Assembly: GCA_034434635.1 (NCBI GenBank)
Contig: DAOTYX010000164.1
Span: 1-34,683 of the forward strand
Origin: DAOTYX01 sp034434635
Lineage (GTDB): Bacteria > Chloroflexota > Anaerolineae > B4-G1 > DUEL01
DNA length: 34,683 nt
Direction of reading: 5' to 3'
Shown here: in pieces, positions 1-7,832 of the stretch
How the letters are laid out: each line of letters opens with the position of its first letter
Position numbering within the stretch: the stretch's first letter is position 1
Notes under the pieces: generated by a model
The model's input: only the letters and a program-made list of their open reading frames with translations
Databases searched by the model: none
Told to the model about the DNA's origin: nothing
Translations under genes and position numbers: made by a program

Positions 1-1
1 A

Positions 2-43
2 GCGACTCTACTCAGCCACCCACCGCCTGACGGCTGGAGTCGC
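2..43. terminator. Possible operon-end hairpin at the window edge
   Basis: Two nested inverted repeats: GCGACTC at 2-8 pairs with GAGTCGC at 37-43, and CAGCC at 13-17 pairs with GGCTG at 32-36. It lies beyond the repeats that follow ribF, so it could end the translation operon, or belong to a gene outside the window. There is no clear U-tract, so the terminator role is only inferred. Confidence 0.3.
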
Positions 44-60
44 GGCTACCACCTGCGAAG

Positions 61-261
61 CCCACCGACGCGCCGCCCCCCCACCGCCGTAGGGCGGCAT
101 CCCCATGCCGCCCACCGACGCGCCGCCCTCGCACCGCCGTAGGGCGGCATCCCCATGCCGCCCACCGACGCGCCGGCCCCCCACCGCCGTAGGGCGGCAT
201 CCCCATGCCGCCCACCGACGCGCCGGCCCCTCCACCGCCGTAGGGCGGCATCCCCATGCCG
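61..261. repeat. Four tandem copies of a 50-bp hairpin repeat
   Basis: Copies lie at 61-110, 111-160, 161-210 and 211-261; the last has one extra base. They differ mainly in the C-rich stretch after the first 15 bases. Each copy holds GGGCGGCAT, the loop CCCC and ATGCCGCCC, a perfect 9-bp stem, plus an alternative CCGCC/GGCGG pairing overlapping it. The array lies directly 3' of ribF, so transcripts leaving the operon would carry up to four stable GC hairpins, which could stop transcription or protect the 3' end. Copies are adjacent with no unique spacers, so this is not CRISPR. Short open frames across it are artefacts of the repeat. Confidence 0.9.
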
Positions 262-269
262 CCCGCCGC

Positions 270-1220
270 CTACTCGGATGGTCTCAAATCTGCAACGACC
301 GCAAGAACCTGCCGGGCACGAGAGACATCAACCCCCAATTGTGAGACGAGCGCGTTGAGGCTGGGAAAGGTCTCCTCATCCCGCAGCCAGGCGATGAAAT
401 CCACCCCCAACTGCTGGCCGTAGAGGTCACCGTTGAAGTCCAGCAGGTGGGCCTCCACCGTCAGGCGATCCGCCACGAAGGTGGGGCGTACCCCGATGTT
501 GGTCACCGCCAGGAACTGCTCTCCCCGCTCCGTGTGCGCGACGCAGGCATAGACGCCGTTGGCAGGAATCAGCCGCCCAGCCGGCGGCTCGATGTTGGCG
601 GTGGGGAAACCCAGTGTGCGCCCCAACCCGCGCCCGTGGACGACCAGACCAGACAGGCGATAGGGACGGCCCAGGCAGCCGTTGGCCTCCTCGATGTCGC
701 CAGCGGTGAGCGCAGCGCGGATGCGGGTGCTGCTGACCACCTGTCCGCGCCACTGCGCCGGCTCGACGATGCGCACGGTAAAACCCAACCGTTCACCAGC
801 CGCGCGCAGGTAGGCAACGTCCCCCTCCCGGCGGTGGCCCAACGCGAAATCCGGCCCGGCCCACAGTTCGGCCATCTGCAGGTGACGGCATAGGCCCATC
901 GTGAAGCGGCTGGCCGGCATGCCGGCGATGGCGGGGGTGAAGCGGAGCACAACCAGCACGTCTACACCAATCTGATCGAGAAGCGCTGTCCGCTCCTCAA
1001 TCGTCGAGAGCGCCGCCACCGGCCGGCGGCCCAACACCGCCCCCGGATGGGGGTCAAAGGTGATCACCACCGCCGTCCGCCCCGCCGCGTGCGCCGCCTC
1101 GGTCATGCCGCCGATGAGCCGGCGATGGCCGAGGTGCACCCCGTCGAAGGCGCCGATGGTCACGTGAGCAGGTGCGGATACGTCTGCCTCTTCCAGAGAA
1201 TGAATCACCTGCACGGGCAT
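270..1220 (-). CDS. ribF: Bifunctional riboflavin kinase / FAD synthetase RibF
   Basis: Makes FMN from riboflavin and ATP, then FAD from FMN and ATP. The 316-residue protein has the usual family length. The N-terminal nucleotidyltransferase domain shows GAFDGVHLGH (HLGH at residues 29-32), TFDPHP and SSTRIR. The C-terminal flavokinase domain shows GRGLGRTLGFPTANI, NGVYA and NIGVRPTF. The open frame extends further upstream, but the start at 1220 (MPVQVI) has an AAGGCAGG ribosome site and begins where family similarity begins; the extension overlaps truB and looks like a shadow. It is the last gene of the nusA operon, 53 bases after truB, as in many bacteria where ribF follows truB. Confidence 0.95.
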   Translation of the reverse strand: MPVQVIHSLEEADVSAPAHVTIGAFDGVHLGHRRLIGGMTEAAHAAGRTAVVITFDPHPGAVLGRRPVAALSTIEERTALLDQIGVDVLVVLRFTPAIAGMPASRFTMGLCRHLQMAELWAGPDFALGHRREGDVAYLRAAGERLGFTVRIVEPAQWRGQVVSSTRIRAALTAGDIEEANGCLGRPYRLSGLVVHGRGLGRTLGFPTANIEPPAGRLIPANGVYACVAHTERGEQFLAVTNIGVRPTFVADRLTVEAHLLDFNGDLYGQQLGVDFIAWLRDEETFPSLNALVSQLGVDVSRARQVLAVVADLRPSE

Positions 1221-1273
1221 CCTGCCTTTCCAGGTGGATTCCGGACGCCTGGCGCTTTTCAAGGGCCAGGGCC

Positions 1274-2137
1274 TCAGAAGACCTTGCGCGGCTGCCAGAC
1301 AGCCTGTTCGGTCTGGTACTCCATCACTGCGACGAACGACCCATCCGGCGCATAAGCGCGCGCCAGAGGCGCGTCCTGCGGCGGCGCGACCACTGTCTGT
1401 CCCATCCGCACGGTCCGCACTCCCGCCTCGTCGAGCCGCAGCACGGGATAGCGGCGCAGGGCGGCATCGGGCGGCAACAGCGACGCCAGCAACCGCTCGC
1501 GGGTCAACGCCGCCAGTGGGATGGCCTCCTCGATACGGAAGTCGCCGCTGGCCAGACGGGTGAGCGCGTCCATGTACGCCCCGCAACCGAGACGCTCCCC
1601 CAGGTCATGCGCCAGCGAACGGATGTAGGTCCCTGCCGAGCAGGCCACCTCCACCGTCAGGTAAGGTGGCTCCCACGCGGTCAGGTCGAGGCGGTAGATC
1701 TCCACCGCGCGCGGCTGCCGCTCGACGGTCACTCCACGACGAGCCAGGCGGTACAGCGGCTGACCGTCCCGCTTGAGCGCGGAGTACATCGGTGGGACCT
1801 GAAGAACAGGCCCGCGGAAGCGGGCCAGCGCCGTCTCCACCGTCGCGCGATCCACTTCCACCGGACGCTCCTGAAGCACCGTCCCTGTTGCGTCATAGGT
1901 GTCGGTGGTCATGCCCAGGCGGATGCGCGCGCGGTAGACCTTGGTCGAATCCATCAGGTACTCGACCAGCCGGGTGGCCCGCCCCAGACAGACGAGGAGG
2001 ACACCACTGGCCAGCGGGTCCAGCGTGCCCGCGTGGCCCACACGTCGCTGGCCAGCCACCGCCCGCACCTGTGCTACCACGTCATGAGAGGTCAGGCCAG
2101 AAGGCTTATCGAGGTTGAGGATGCCGTCCAACATCAA
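1274..2137 (-). CDS. truB: tRNA pseudouridine(55) synthase TruB
   Basis: Converts U55 to pseudouridine in the T-loop of tRNAs. The 287-residue protein opens with LNLDKPSGLTSHDVV, typical of TruB, followed by GHAGTLDPLASGVL, whose Asp (residue 40) is the catalytic nucleophile in the family. YRARIRLGMTTDTYDATG and the CSAGTYIRSLAHDLG motif follow. Its start overlaps the nrnA stop by four bases (ATGA), so the two are probably translationally coupled. Two adjacent ATG codons begin the frame and either could be used. Confidence 0.96.
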   Translation of the reverse strand: MMLDGILNLDKPSGLTSHDVVAQVRAVAGQRRVGHAGTLDPLASGVLLVCLGRATRLVEYLMDSTKVYRARIRLGMTTDTYDATGTVLQERPVEVDRATVETALARFRGPVLQVPPMYSALKRDGQPLYRLARRGVTVERQPRAVEIYRLDLTAWEPPYLTVEVACSAGTYIRSLAHDLGERLGCGAYMDALTRLASGDFRIEEAIPLAALTRERLLASLLPPDAALRRYPVLRLDEAGVRTVRMGQTVVAPPQDAPLARAYAPDGSFVAVMEYQTEQAVWQPRKVF

Positions 2138-3120
2138 CGGGCCCGCTCCCGCTGACGGTCCAGGCTCTGGCGCATCGCCGTCAGCACACGCCGTTTCACC
2201 GCTTTCAGGGAGCCAGGAAGGGTACAGCCAGCCGCCAGGGGGTGGCCACCGCCGCCCAGCGCCAGCGCCAGGCCGGACACATCGAAACCGGGGGCCGCGC
2301 GCAGGGCCACCTCGACCTGGCCGCCCTCGCGCTCGGTGAAGACCGCCGCCATCAGCGCCCCCTCGACGCCAATCAACAGGTTGGCCAAGCCAAAATCGCC
2401 GCGTGCGTCATAGCCGATTTGCTGCTGCTCAGCCAGAGAGATCGCCGTCCAGACGAGGCCATCACTCGCCTGGACGCGGGTGAGGCCCGCCCCCCAAAGG
2501 CGCAGGTGAGGGAGCGAACGGCGGTCCAGGCCATTCCGGGTGATCGCCGCGAGCGACGCCCCGGCGCGCATCAGCGCCACGGCGACCTCCAGGGCTTCAG
2601 GAGTGACGTTGGCAGTGCGGAAGCCCCGCGTGTCGGTCACCAGGCCAGTGAGCAGACAGACGGCGGTCGGTTCGTCGAGGGGCGCCGGCAGATAGCCGGC
2701 CAGGTCGTAGAGAATCTGGGTGGTGGAGGCCGCCGCCTCATCCACCAGGTTGAGCGTGCCGAACCGAAGGTTGGTGACGTGGTGGTCTATGTTCAACAAA
2801 GGGATGTCGGCAAGCCAGTCCGCCTGGGCCACCGTCCCCAACCGTTCGGTGTCCGAAGAGTCGAGAACGACCCGCAGGTCGAACCGCTCGTGCGGCACCT
2901 GCTGCACCACCTGCTCCCAACCGGGCAGATAGCGGTAACGGGGCGGGACGGGGTCCTGGCAGGCCAGAAGGGGCCTCTTGTCCAACGCCTGCAGCATCCA
3001 ACCCAGCCCCAGCAGGCTGCCCACGGCGTCGCCATCAGGGGCAACGTGGGTGATCAACAAAGGACGCTCCGCCTGACGCAGCAGGCGACCGCCCTCACTC
3101 AGGCTCTGTGCCGGAATCAT
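2134..3120 (-). CDS. nrnA: DHH-family phosphoesterase, NrnA-like oligoribonuclease / pAp phosphatase
   Basis: Probably a manganese-dependent exonuclease that degrades short oligoribonucleotides and dephosphorylates pAp. The 328-residue length is typical. Motifs in order: HVAPDGDAVGS (motif I), VVLDSSDTERLG (motif II), NIDHHVTN (the DHH signature), GLVTDTRGF, and a C-terminal DHHA1 domain with GGGGHPLAAGC. It lies between rbfA and truB, the standard position for this family in Firmicutes and Chloroflexota. Its start overlaps the end of rbfA by 26 bases and its end overlaps truB by four. Family assignment is firm; exact substrate preference cannot be read from sequence. Confidence 0.9.
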   Translation of the reverse strand: MIPAQSLSEGGRLLRQAERPLLITHVAPDGDAVGSLLGLGWMLQALDKRPLLACQDPVPPRYRYLPGWEQVVQQVPHERFDLRVVLDSSDTERLGTVAQADWLADIPLLNIDHHVTNLRFGTLNLVDEAAASTTQILYDLAGYLPAPLDEPTAVCLLTGLVTDTRGFRTANVTPEALEVAVALMRAGASLAAITRNGLDRRSLPHLRLWGAGLTRVQASDGLVWTAISLAEQQQIGYDARGDFGLANLLIGVEGALMAAVFTEREGGQVEVALRAAPGFDVSGLALALGGGGHPLAAGCTLPGSLKAVKRRVLTAMRQSLDRQRERAR

Positions 3121-3457
3121 CTTTCAGGCGGTCCAGCAACCCGGAGATGTGCTCCCCGCGCTCGAAGGAGGGGTCATAGTGAAACCGCAACTCCGGCGTG
3201 TTACGCAGGCGCAACCGCTGGCCAAGTTCCCGCCGCAGGAAGCCGGTGGCGCTGCGCAGCCCGTCCAATGCGTCCGCCTGCACGGACTCGTCCCCCATCA
3301 CGCTGAAATAGATGTGGGCCACCGTCGTGTCCACGTTCACCTGCACGCCGGTGATGGTCACCATATGGAGACGCGGGTCATTGACCCGCGTCCCGAGCAG
3401 TTCGCTCAGGTGTTTTTGAATCAGATCGGCGGCCCGTCGCTGGTATCTGGCACCCAT
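3095..3457 (-). CDS. rbfA: 30S ribosome-binding factor RbfA
   Basis: Helps mature the 30S subunit, binding near the 5' end of 16S rRNA. The 120-residue protein has the family's compact type-II KH fold: an N-terminal helix with QRRAADLIQKHLSELL, then DPRLHMVTITGVQVNVDTT, AHIYFSVMG and a final LRNTPELRFHYDPSFERG. The start overlaps the infB stop by one base (TAATG), which implies translational coupling. The infB-rbfA order is very widely conserved and supports the call. Confidence 0.95.
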   Translation of the reverse strand: MGARYQRRAADLIQKHLSELLGTRVNDPRLHMVTITGVQVNVDTTVAHIYFSVMGDESVQADALDGLRSATGFLRRELGQRLRLRNTPELRFHYDPSFERGEHISGLLDRLKDDSGTEPE

Positions 3458-5241
3458 TATGTGGACCGTTCTTTCACGTACGCTTCGATCACGTCACCGA
3501 CTTTGAAGTCATGGAAGCCTTCCACGCCGATGCCGCACTCGAAGCCAGCGCGCACCTCGCGAGCGTCTTTGTCGAAGCGCTTGAGTGAGCCAATGGTCCC
3601 CTCGAAGACAACCTGATCGCTGCGCCACACTCGCGCCCTGGCGTTGCGCCGCACCTCTCCCTCCAGGACGTAGCAGCCAGCGACCTGGCCGATCTTGGGG
3701 ATGTCGAAAGTGGCCCGCACCTCGGCCCGGCCGATGGTCTTGTCCACATAGGTCGGTTCCAGCAAGCCCTTGAGCGCCAGGTCCACCTCATCAACAAGCC
3801 TGTAGATGATGTCATACAGACGGATGTCCACGCCCTCGCTCTCAGCCAGCCGCCGCGCTGCCGGGTCCACCTGTACCTGGAAGCCGACGATGATGGCATG
3901 GGAGGCAATGGCCAGGTTGATGTCGGACTCACTGATGTCGCCCGCAGCGGCGTGGATGATGTTGACCTTGAGTTCCTCGCTCCCCAATCTTTCCAACGAG
4001 CCGACGATGGGTTCGATGGAACCCTGGACGTCCGCCTTGACGATCAGGTTCAGTTCCTTGACCTGGCCTTTCTGGATGCCTGCCGAGAGATCGTCGAGGG
4101 TATAGACCGGGCGAGCCTGCGGGGATTCCTGATCCCGCCGGCGGGTGGAGACGATGCTGCGCGCCGTGCGTTCGTCGGCGACCACCTCCAGCAGGTCACC
4201 CGCCTCAGGAACATCGGAGAGGCCCATAACGACGACGGGAGTCGAAGGGGGAGCCTCGCGCAGAGGGCGGCCATGCTCGTCCAGCATCCGCCGCACGCGG
4301 CCGTAAACGCTGCCGACCACTACCGCATCCCCCACACGAAGGGTGCCGTTCTGCACCAACACCGTCGCCGTGGGACCCTTGCTCCGTTCCAGGCGGCCCT
4401 CCAGCACGGTGCCCACGGCGGGTCGGTTGGGGTTAGCCTTGATGTCATGCGAGTCAGCGACAAGCAGGATGGCGGCGAGCAAGTCCTCCAGACCAATCTG
4501 CTTCTTGGCAGAGACGGGGACGCAGAGCGTATCACCGCCCCAGTCGTCGGGGACGAGCCCCACCTCGCTCAACTGTTGCTTCACGTGATCGGGGTTAGCA
4601 GTGGGCTTGTCAATCTTGTTCAGGGCGACGATGATGGGCACGCGGGCCGCGCGGGCGTGGTTGATCGCTTCGATGGTCTGGGGCATGATGCCGTCATCGG
4701 CGGCGACGACGAGCACGGCAATATCGGTGATGTGCGCCCCGCGGGCGCGCATCGCGGCGAACGCCTCGTGGCCGGGGGTGTCCAGAAAGGTGATCTCCCT
4801 GCCGTGGTGTTCCACGCGGTAGGCGCCAATGTGCTGAGTGATCCCCCCCACCTCGCCGGCGACGACATTGCTGCGCCGGATGACATCCAACAGCGAGGTC
4901 TTGCCGTGGTCCACATGCCCCAGAATGGTCACCACAGGCGGCCGGGGGCGCAGGTTACTGGGGTCCTCACGCGCGTAGAGTCGCTGCCAGAGCGGCGCCG
5001 GCCCCTCCTCCACCACCTCTTCAACAACCGGCGGGGCCTCTTCCTGAGTCTCAAATCCCATCTCGGAGGCCACGATGGCCGCGGTCTCATAGTCAATCTG
5101 CTGGTTGATGTTGGCCATGATCCCATTGTTCATCAACTCCTTGATGACATCAATGGGGCTCACGTTCATCGCATCCGCCAGCTGGCGCACGGTAAGCGTA
5201 GCCGGAAGCACGACCACACGACCTGTCTCAGTTCGTCCCAT
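3457..5241 (-). CDS. infB: Translation initiation factor IF-2 (short form)
   Basis: GTPase that brings initiator tRNA to the ribosome and promotes subunit joining. About 594 residues: shorter than E. coli IF-2 because the long variable N-terminal region is missing. One IF2_N module (RQLADAMNVSPIDVIKELM) is kept, then an acidic linker. G motifs are all present: GHVDHGKTS near residue 110, GGITQHIGA, DTPGH near 156, NKID and SAKK. Two in-frame ATGs lie at 5247 and 5241. The AAGGAGG site sits only 2 bases before the first but 8 before the second, so 5241 is preferred here. Confidence 0.96.
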   Translation of the reverse strand: MGRTETGRVVVLPATLTVRQLADAMNVSPIDVIKELMNNGIMANINQQIDYETAAIVASEMGFETQEEAPPVVEEVVEEGPAPLWQRLYAREDPSNLRPRPPVVTILGHVDHGKTSLLDVIRRSNVVAGEVGGITQHIGAYRVEHHGREITFLDTPGHEAFAAMRARGAHITDIAVLVVAADDGIMPQTIEAINHARAARVPIIVALNKIDKPTANPDHVKQQLSEVGLVPDDWGGDTLCVPVSAKKQIGLEDLLAAILLVADSHDIKANPNRPAVGTVLEGRLERSKGPTATVLVQNGTLRVGDAVVVGSVYGRVRRMLDEHGRPLREAPPSTPVVVMGLSDVPEAGDLLEVVADERTARSIVSTRRRDQESPQARPVYTLDDLSAGIQKGQVKELNLIVKADVQGSIEPIVGSLERLGSEELKVNIIHAAAGDISESDINLAIASHAIIVGFQVQVDPAARRLAESEGVDIRLYDIIYRLVDEVDLALKGLLEPTYVDKTIGRAEVRATFDIPKIGQVAGCYVLEGEVRRNARARVWRSDQVVFEGTIGSLKRFDKDAREVRAGFECGIGVEGFHDFKVGDVIEAYVKERST

Positions 5242-5282
5242 ACCCATACCCTCCTTGGGGCCTTCCTCCCCCGTGTTTTCTC

Positions 5283-5346
5283 AGCCTACCCCTTGGTTAC
5301 CTGCGCCTTGCTGCTGCCAGAGACGCAGTCGGCCGGCGGGTAGGCT
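5283..5346 (-). other. Structured leader candidate between ylxR and infB
   Basis: A perfect 9-bp inverted repeat (AGCCTACCC at 5283-5291, GGGTAGGCT at 5338-5346) encloses a second pairing, CTGCG at 5301-5305 with CGCAG at 5324-5328. It fills much of the 120-base gap before infB, the widest gap between genes in an otherwise tightly packed operon. In many bacteria the ylxQ (L7Ae-like) gene sits here; no such frame is visible. It could be an RNA element controlling infB or an mRNA processing site. Confidence 0.45.
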
Positions 5347-5363
5347 ATCAACCTGACCGGGAG

Positions 5364-5675
5364 TCAGGCCCCGCTCTCCTCCGGCAACGCCTCTGGAAGG
5401 GTTTCGGCGTAGGCCAACAGACGGTTGATCGTCTCCGAGTCCAGGGTGAGCCGCAACGCCGGATCGAGCCGACGGCGGGTAAGCGCCTCGATCCAGCAGC
5501 CGCGTCGCGCGCAGAGATAGGCACCGCGCCCGTTGCGCTTGCCCTTCTCATCCACCACCACTTCCCCCTCTGGCGTGCGCACGATGCGGACCAACTGCCG
5601 CTTCGGGCGCACGGTCCGACACGCGACACAGGTGCGGTGGGGCAGTGGTCTGCGGTGGCCTTTTGGAGCCGCCAC
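5364..5675 (-). CDS. ylxR: YlxR-family RNA-binding protein (RnpM)
   Basis: A small basic protein of the nusA-infB operon. YlxR proteins bind RNA; the Bacillus member has been reported to modulate RNase P and is called RnpM. The 103 residues include the diagnostic RTCVACR near residue 14, a basic KGKRNGRGAYLC segment, and RRGCWIEALTRRR. The C-terminal acidic tail is slightly longer than usual. It starts directly after the nusA stop codon with no gap. Confidence 0.92.
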   Translation of the reverse strand: MAAPKGHRRPLPHRTCVACRTVRPKRQLVRIVRTPEGEVVVDEKGKRNGRGAYLCARRGCWIEALTRRRLDPALRLTLDSETINRLLAYAETLPEALPEESGA

Positions 5676-7697
5676 CTACTCTTCCTCCCAATCCTCCACT
5701 ATGCCACGGCGGTGGCGACGCACAACGACCACCTGTCCCAGATCCTCATCCAAGATCAGCGCCCGGCGGGCCTTCTTGCGCCCCTTAGGCTTCTTCTTGG
5801 TCGGGATAGGTTCCTCTTCTTCTTCCTCCAGCACTTCCTCCCACAGCGCCTCGTCAATCGCGGGAATGGTGAGCGGCTCCGTCACCTCCGGCTCGGCTGA
5901 CACCGCGGCGGGGGAGGGCATCTCCACCTCGGCGACCCTCTCAGCAGGGACAGCCGCCATCTCCAGCGGGACCGCCTCTGCCGCCGCCTCCACAGCCGAC
6001 GGCAGAGCCTCTTCTCCGATGGCCAGCGGTTCGGCGACCGGCGCGGGCTCGAAGATCTCAGCGGTCTCAGGCAACACAACCGCAGGAGCCTCCTCGACCA
6101 GCGCCTCCTCAACGGCAGGCGCCTCCGGCGCGACCGCCGCCGCGGGGGCCAGGTCGAGTTGGTCAAGGGCAGCGCGAATCTCGGTCAATGACTTGGGGCC
6201 GATCCCTTCCAGCCGCAACAACCCCTCGTCTCCTTCAGCCAGGCGTTCGAGCAACTGGCCCACGTTCTCTATCCCGCTGCGCTCCAGGTGACTGGCCACG
6301 CGGTCGGTCAGTTTGAGCGTATCGAGGGAAAGACCATAGGCCGCGAGAGGAATGCGCTGGCGCGCCTCCTGAATGGCCGCCTCACGGGCCATGCGCTCCT
6401 CCGCCAGCGCCGCGCGCCGCGCCGCCTCCTGAGCCGCCAGTTGCGCCTGTCCCGAACGGCGCAGGGAGATGTAGTAGATGCGCACGGCCTCGATCACCGA
6501 GCGCATCAGCGCCAGTTCCTCCAGCGTGTATGGGTAGTGCTCCGTCTCGAAGCGCCGCAGGATAGCCGCCACCTCGGGCAGACGTTCCCCCACGCTACCC
6601 AGGGCTGCCTGAAGATTACTATCCTCCTTGACTTTTTGCAGCGCCCACTCCGCGGCCTCGGTGACCCCCTGGATGTCAATCCGCCAGCCGGTCAGTTTTG
6701 CTGCCAGACGGGCGTTCTGGCCGGCGCGGCCGATCGCCAGGGAGAGTTGATCGTCGGGTACCACGACGTTGGCGCTCTTGCCCTCGACCGGGTCGTCATC
6801 CACGATCACGCTCAGCACACGGGCGGGGCTGAGAGACTTGGCGATGAAAGCGACCGGATCGTCGCTCCATTCGATGATGTCCACCTTCTCCCCGCCCAGT
6901 TCCTTGACGATGGACTGAATGCGGATGCCGCGCATGCCCACGCACGCCCCCACCGCGTCCACGCCGGGTTGGCGGGCCAGCACGGCGACCTTGGAGCGGG
7001 AGCCGGCCTCACGCGCGATGCTCTTGATCTCCACGATGCCGTTGGTGATCTCCGGCACCTCCAACTCCAACAGGCGGCGTAGCATCTTCTTGTGGCTGCG
7101 GGAGACGATGATCTGTGGCCCACGGCTGGTCTTGCGCACTTCCATAACATAGGCGCGGATGCGGTCATGAAGGACGTACCGCTCGCCCGGCACCTGTTCC
7201 TTGCGCGGCAGGATCGCCTCGGTACGCCCCAGGTGCAGGGTGACGAACTGCGGATTGACGCTCTGCACCGTGCCGTAGACCAGTTCCCCCTCCTGCTCGG
7301 CGAAGTGAGAGAACTGAGCGTCCCGTTCCGCCTCGCGGATGCGCTGGAGGATGACCTGACGGGCTGTCTGCGCCGCGATACGCCCGAAGTCGCGGGGGGT
7401 GTTCTCCACCATCACCATGTCTCCCTCGGCGACATCCGGCGCGATCTTCAACGCCTTATCCAGGGCGATCTCTGTCTGGGGGTCCGTGGCCTGCGCGACC
7501 ACCCGGCGCTCGACGAAGATGTGCACCTCGCCGGTCGCCGGGTCAATCTCGGCCGTGACATTCTGGGTCGCCGGCACATCAGCGTTGCGCCGATAGGCGG
7601 AAACCAGCGCGGTCTTGATCGCCTCCAGCACCACTTCGCGCGGCAGGTTCCGCTCGGCGCAGATTTGATTGAACGCCGTCAGGAATTCGCTCTTCAT
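5676..7697 (-). CDS. nusA: Transcription factor NusA with long C-terminal extension
   Basis: Binds RNA polymerase and nascent RNA and controls pausing, termination and antitermination. The 673 residues exceed the usual 350-500. Domains: polymerase-binding N-terminal domain (1-125), S1 domain (about 137-200), KH1 with GMRGIRI (about 235-300), KH2 with AIGRAGQNARLAAKLTG (about 310-380), a charged helix (about 395-450), then a helix-hairpin-helix module (about 460-515; LRLEGIGPKSLTEIRAAL) resembling the RNA polymerase alpha C-terminal domain. Residues 520-630 are rich in Ala, Glu, Pro and Val, followed by a basic patch (KKKPKGRKKARR) and an acidic end. No rimP lies upstream, where it normally would. 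First gene of its operon. Confidence 0.95.
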   Translation of the reverse strand: MKSEFLTAFNQICAERNLPREVVLEAIKTALVSAYRRNADVPATQNVTAEIDPATGEVHIFVERRVVAQATDPQTEIALDKALKIAPDVAEGDMVMVENTPRDFGRIAAQTARQVILQRIREAERDAQFSHFAEQEGELVYGTVQSVNPQFVTLHLGRTEAILPRKEQVPGERYVLHDRIRAYVMEVRKTSRGPQIIVSRSHKKMLRRLLELEVPEITNGIVEIKSIAREAGSRSKVAVLARQPGVDAVGACVGMRGIRIQSIVKELGGEKVDIIEWSDDPVAFIAKSLSPARVLSVIVDDDPVEGKSANVVVPDDQLSLAIGRAGQNARLAAKLTGWRIDIQGVTEAAEWALQKVKEDSNLQAALGSVGERLPEVAAILRRFETEHYPYTLEELALMRSVIEAVRIYYISLRRSGQAQLAAQEAARRAALAEERMAREAAIQEARQRIPLAAYGLSLDTLKLTDRVASHLERSGIENVGQLLERLAEGDEGLLRLEGIGPKSLTEIRAALDQLDLAPAAAVAPEAPAVEEALVEEAPAVVLPETAEIFEPAPVAEPLAIGEEALPSAVEAAAEAVPLEMAAVPAERVAEVEMPSPAAVSAEPEVTEPLTIPAIDEALWEEVLEEEEEEPIPTKKKPKGRKKARRALILDEDLGQVVVVRRHRRGIVEDWEEE

Positions 7698-7741
7698 TTT
7701 CTGTTGCTACCCCGCCAGATCACCCGTCGATATTATCAAAG

Positions 7742-7764
7742 AAAGTGGGCCCGAGACCCACTTT
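7742..7764 (-). terminator. Hairpin in the nusA leader
   Basis: AAAGTGGG at 7742-7749 and CCCACTTT at 7757-7764 form a perfect 8-bp stem with a 7-base loop. On the minus strand it lies inside the roughly 90-base untranslated leader between the predicted nusA start site and its ATG, and is followed by TCTTTG rather than a full U-tract. It could end readthrough from the DUF2330 gene or act as an attenuator; NusA is known to autoregulate in E. coli. Confidence 0.5.
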
Positions 7765-7793
7765 CCCCACCGCCCCATATACCACTGGGGCAG

Positions 7794-7822
7794 ATTATAG
7801 CACAGAAGAAGGGTTTGCGCAA
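7794..7822 (-). promoter_or_regulatory. Housekeeping-sigma promoter for the nusA operon
   Basis: On the minus strand TTGCGC (7817-7822) is followed after exactly 17 bases by a perfect TATAAT (7794-7799). It sits between the DUF2330 stop codon and nusA, giving a start site near 7787. Confidence 0.75.
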
Positions 7823-7832
7823 GGGTTCGGCG

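Noticed and set aside
61..261. CRISPR array
   Set aside because: Repeats are adjacent with no spacers, and no cas genes are present.
270..1586. 438-residue version of ribF
   Set aside because: The first 122 residues overlap truB in another frame and lack similarity; a ribosome site supports 1220.
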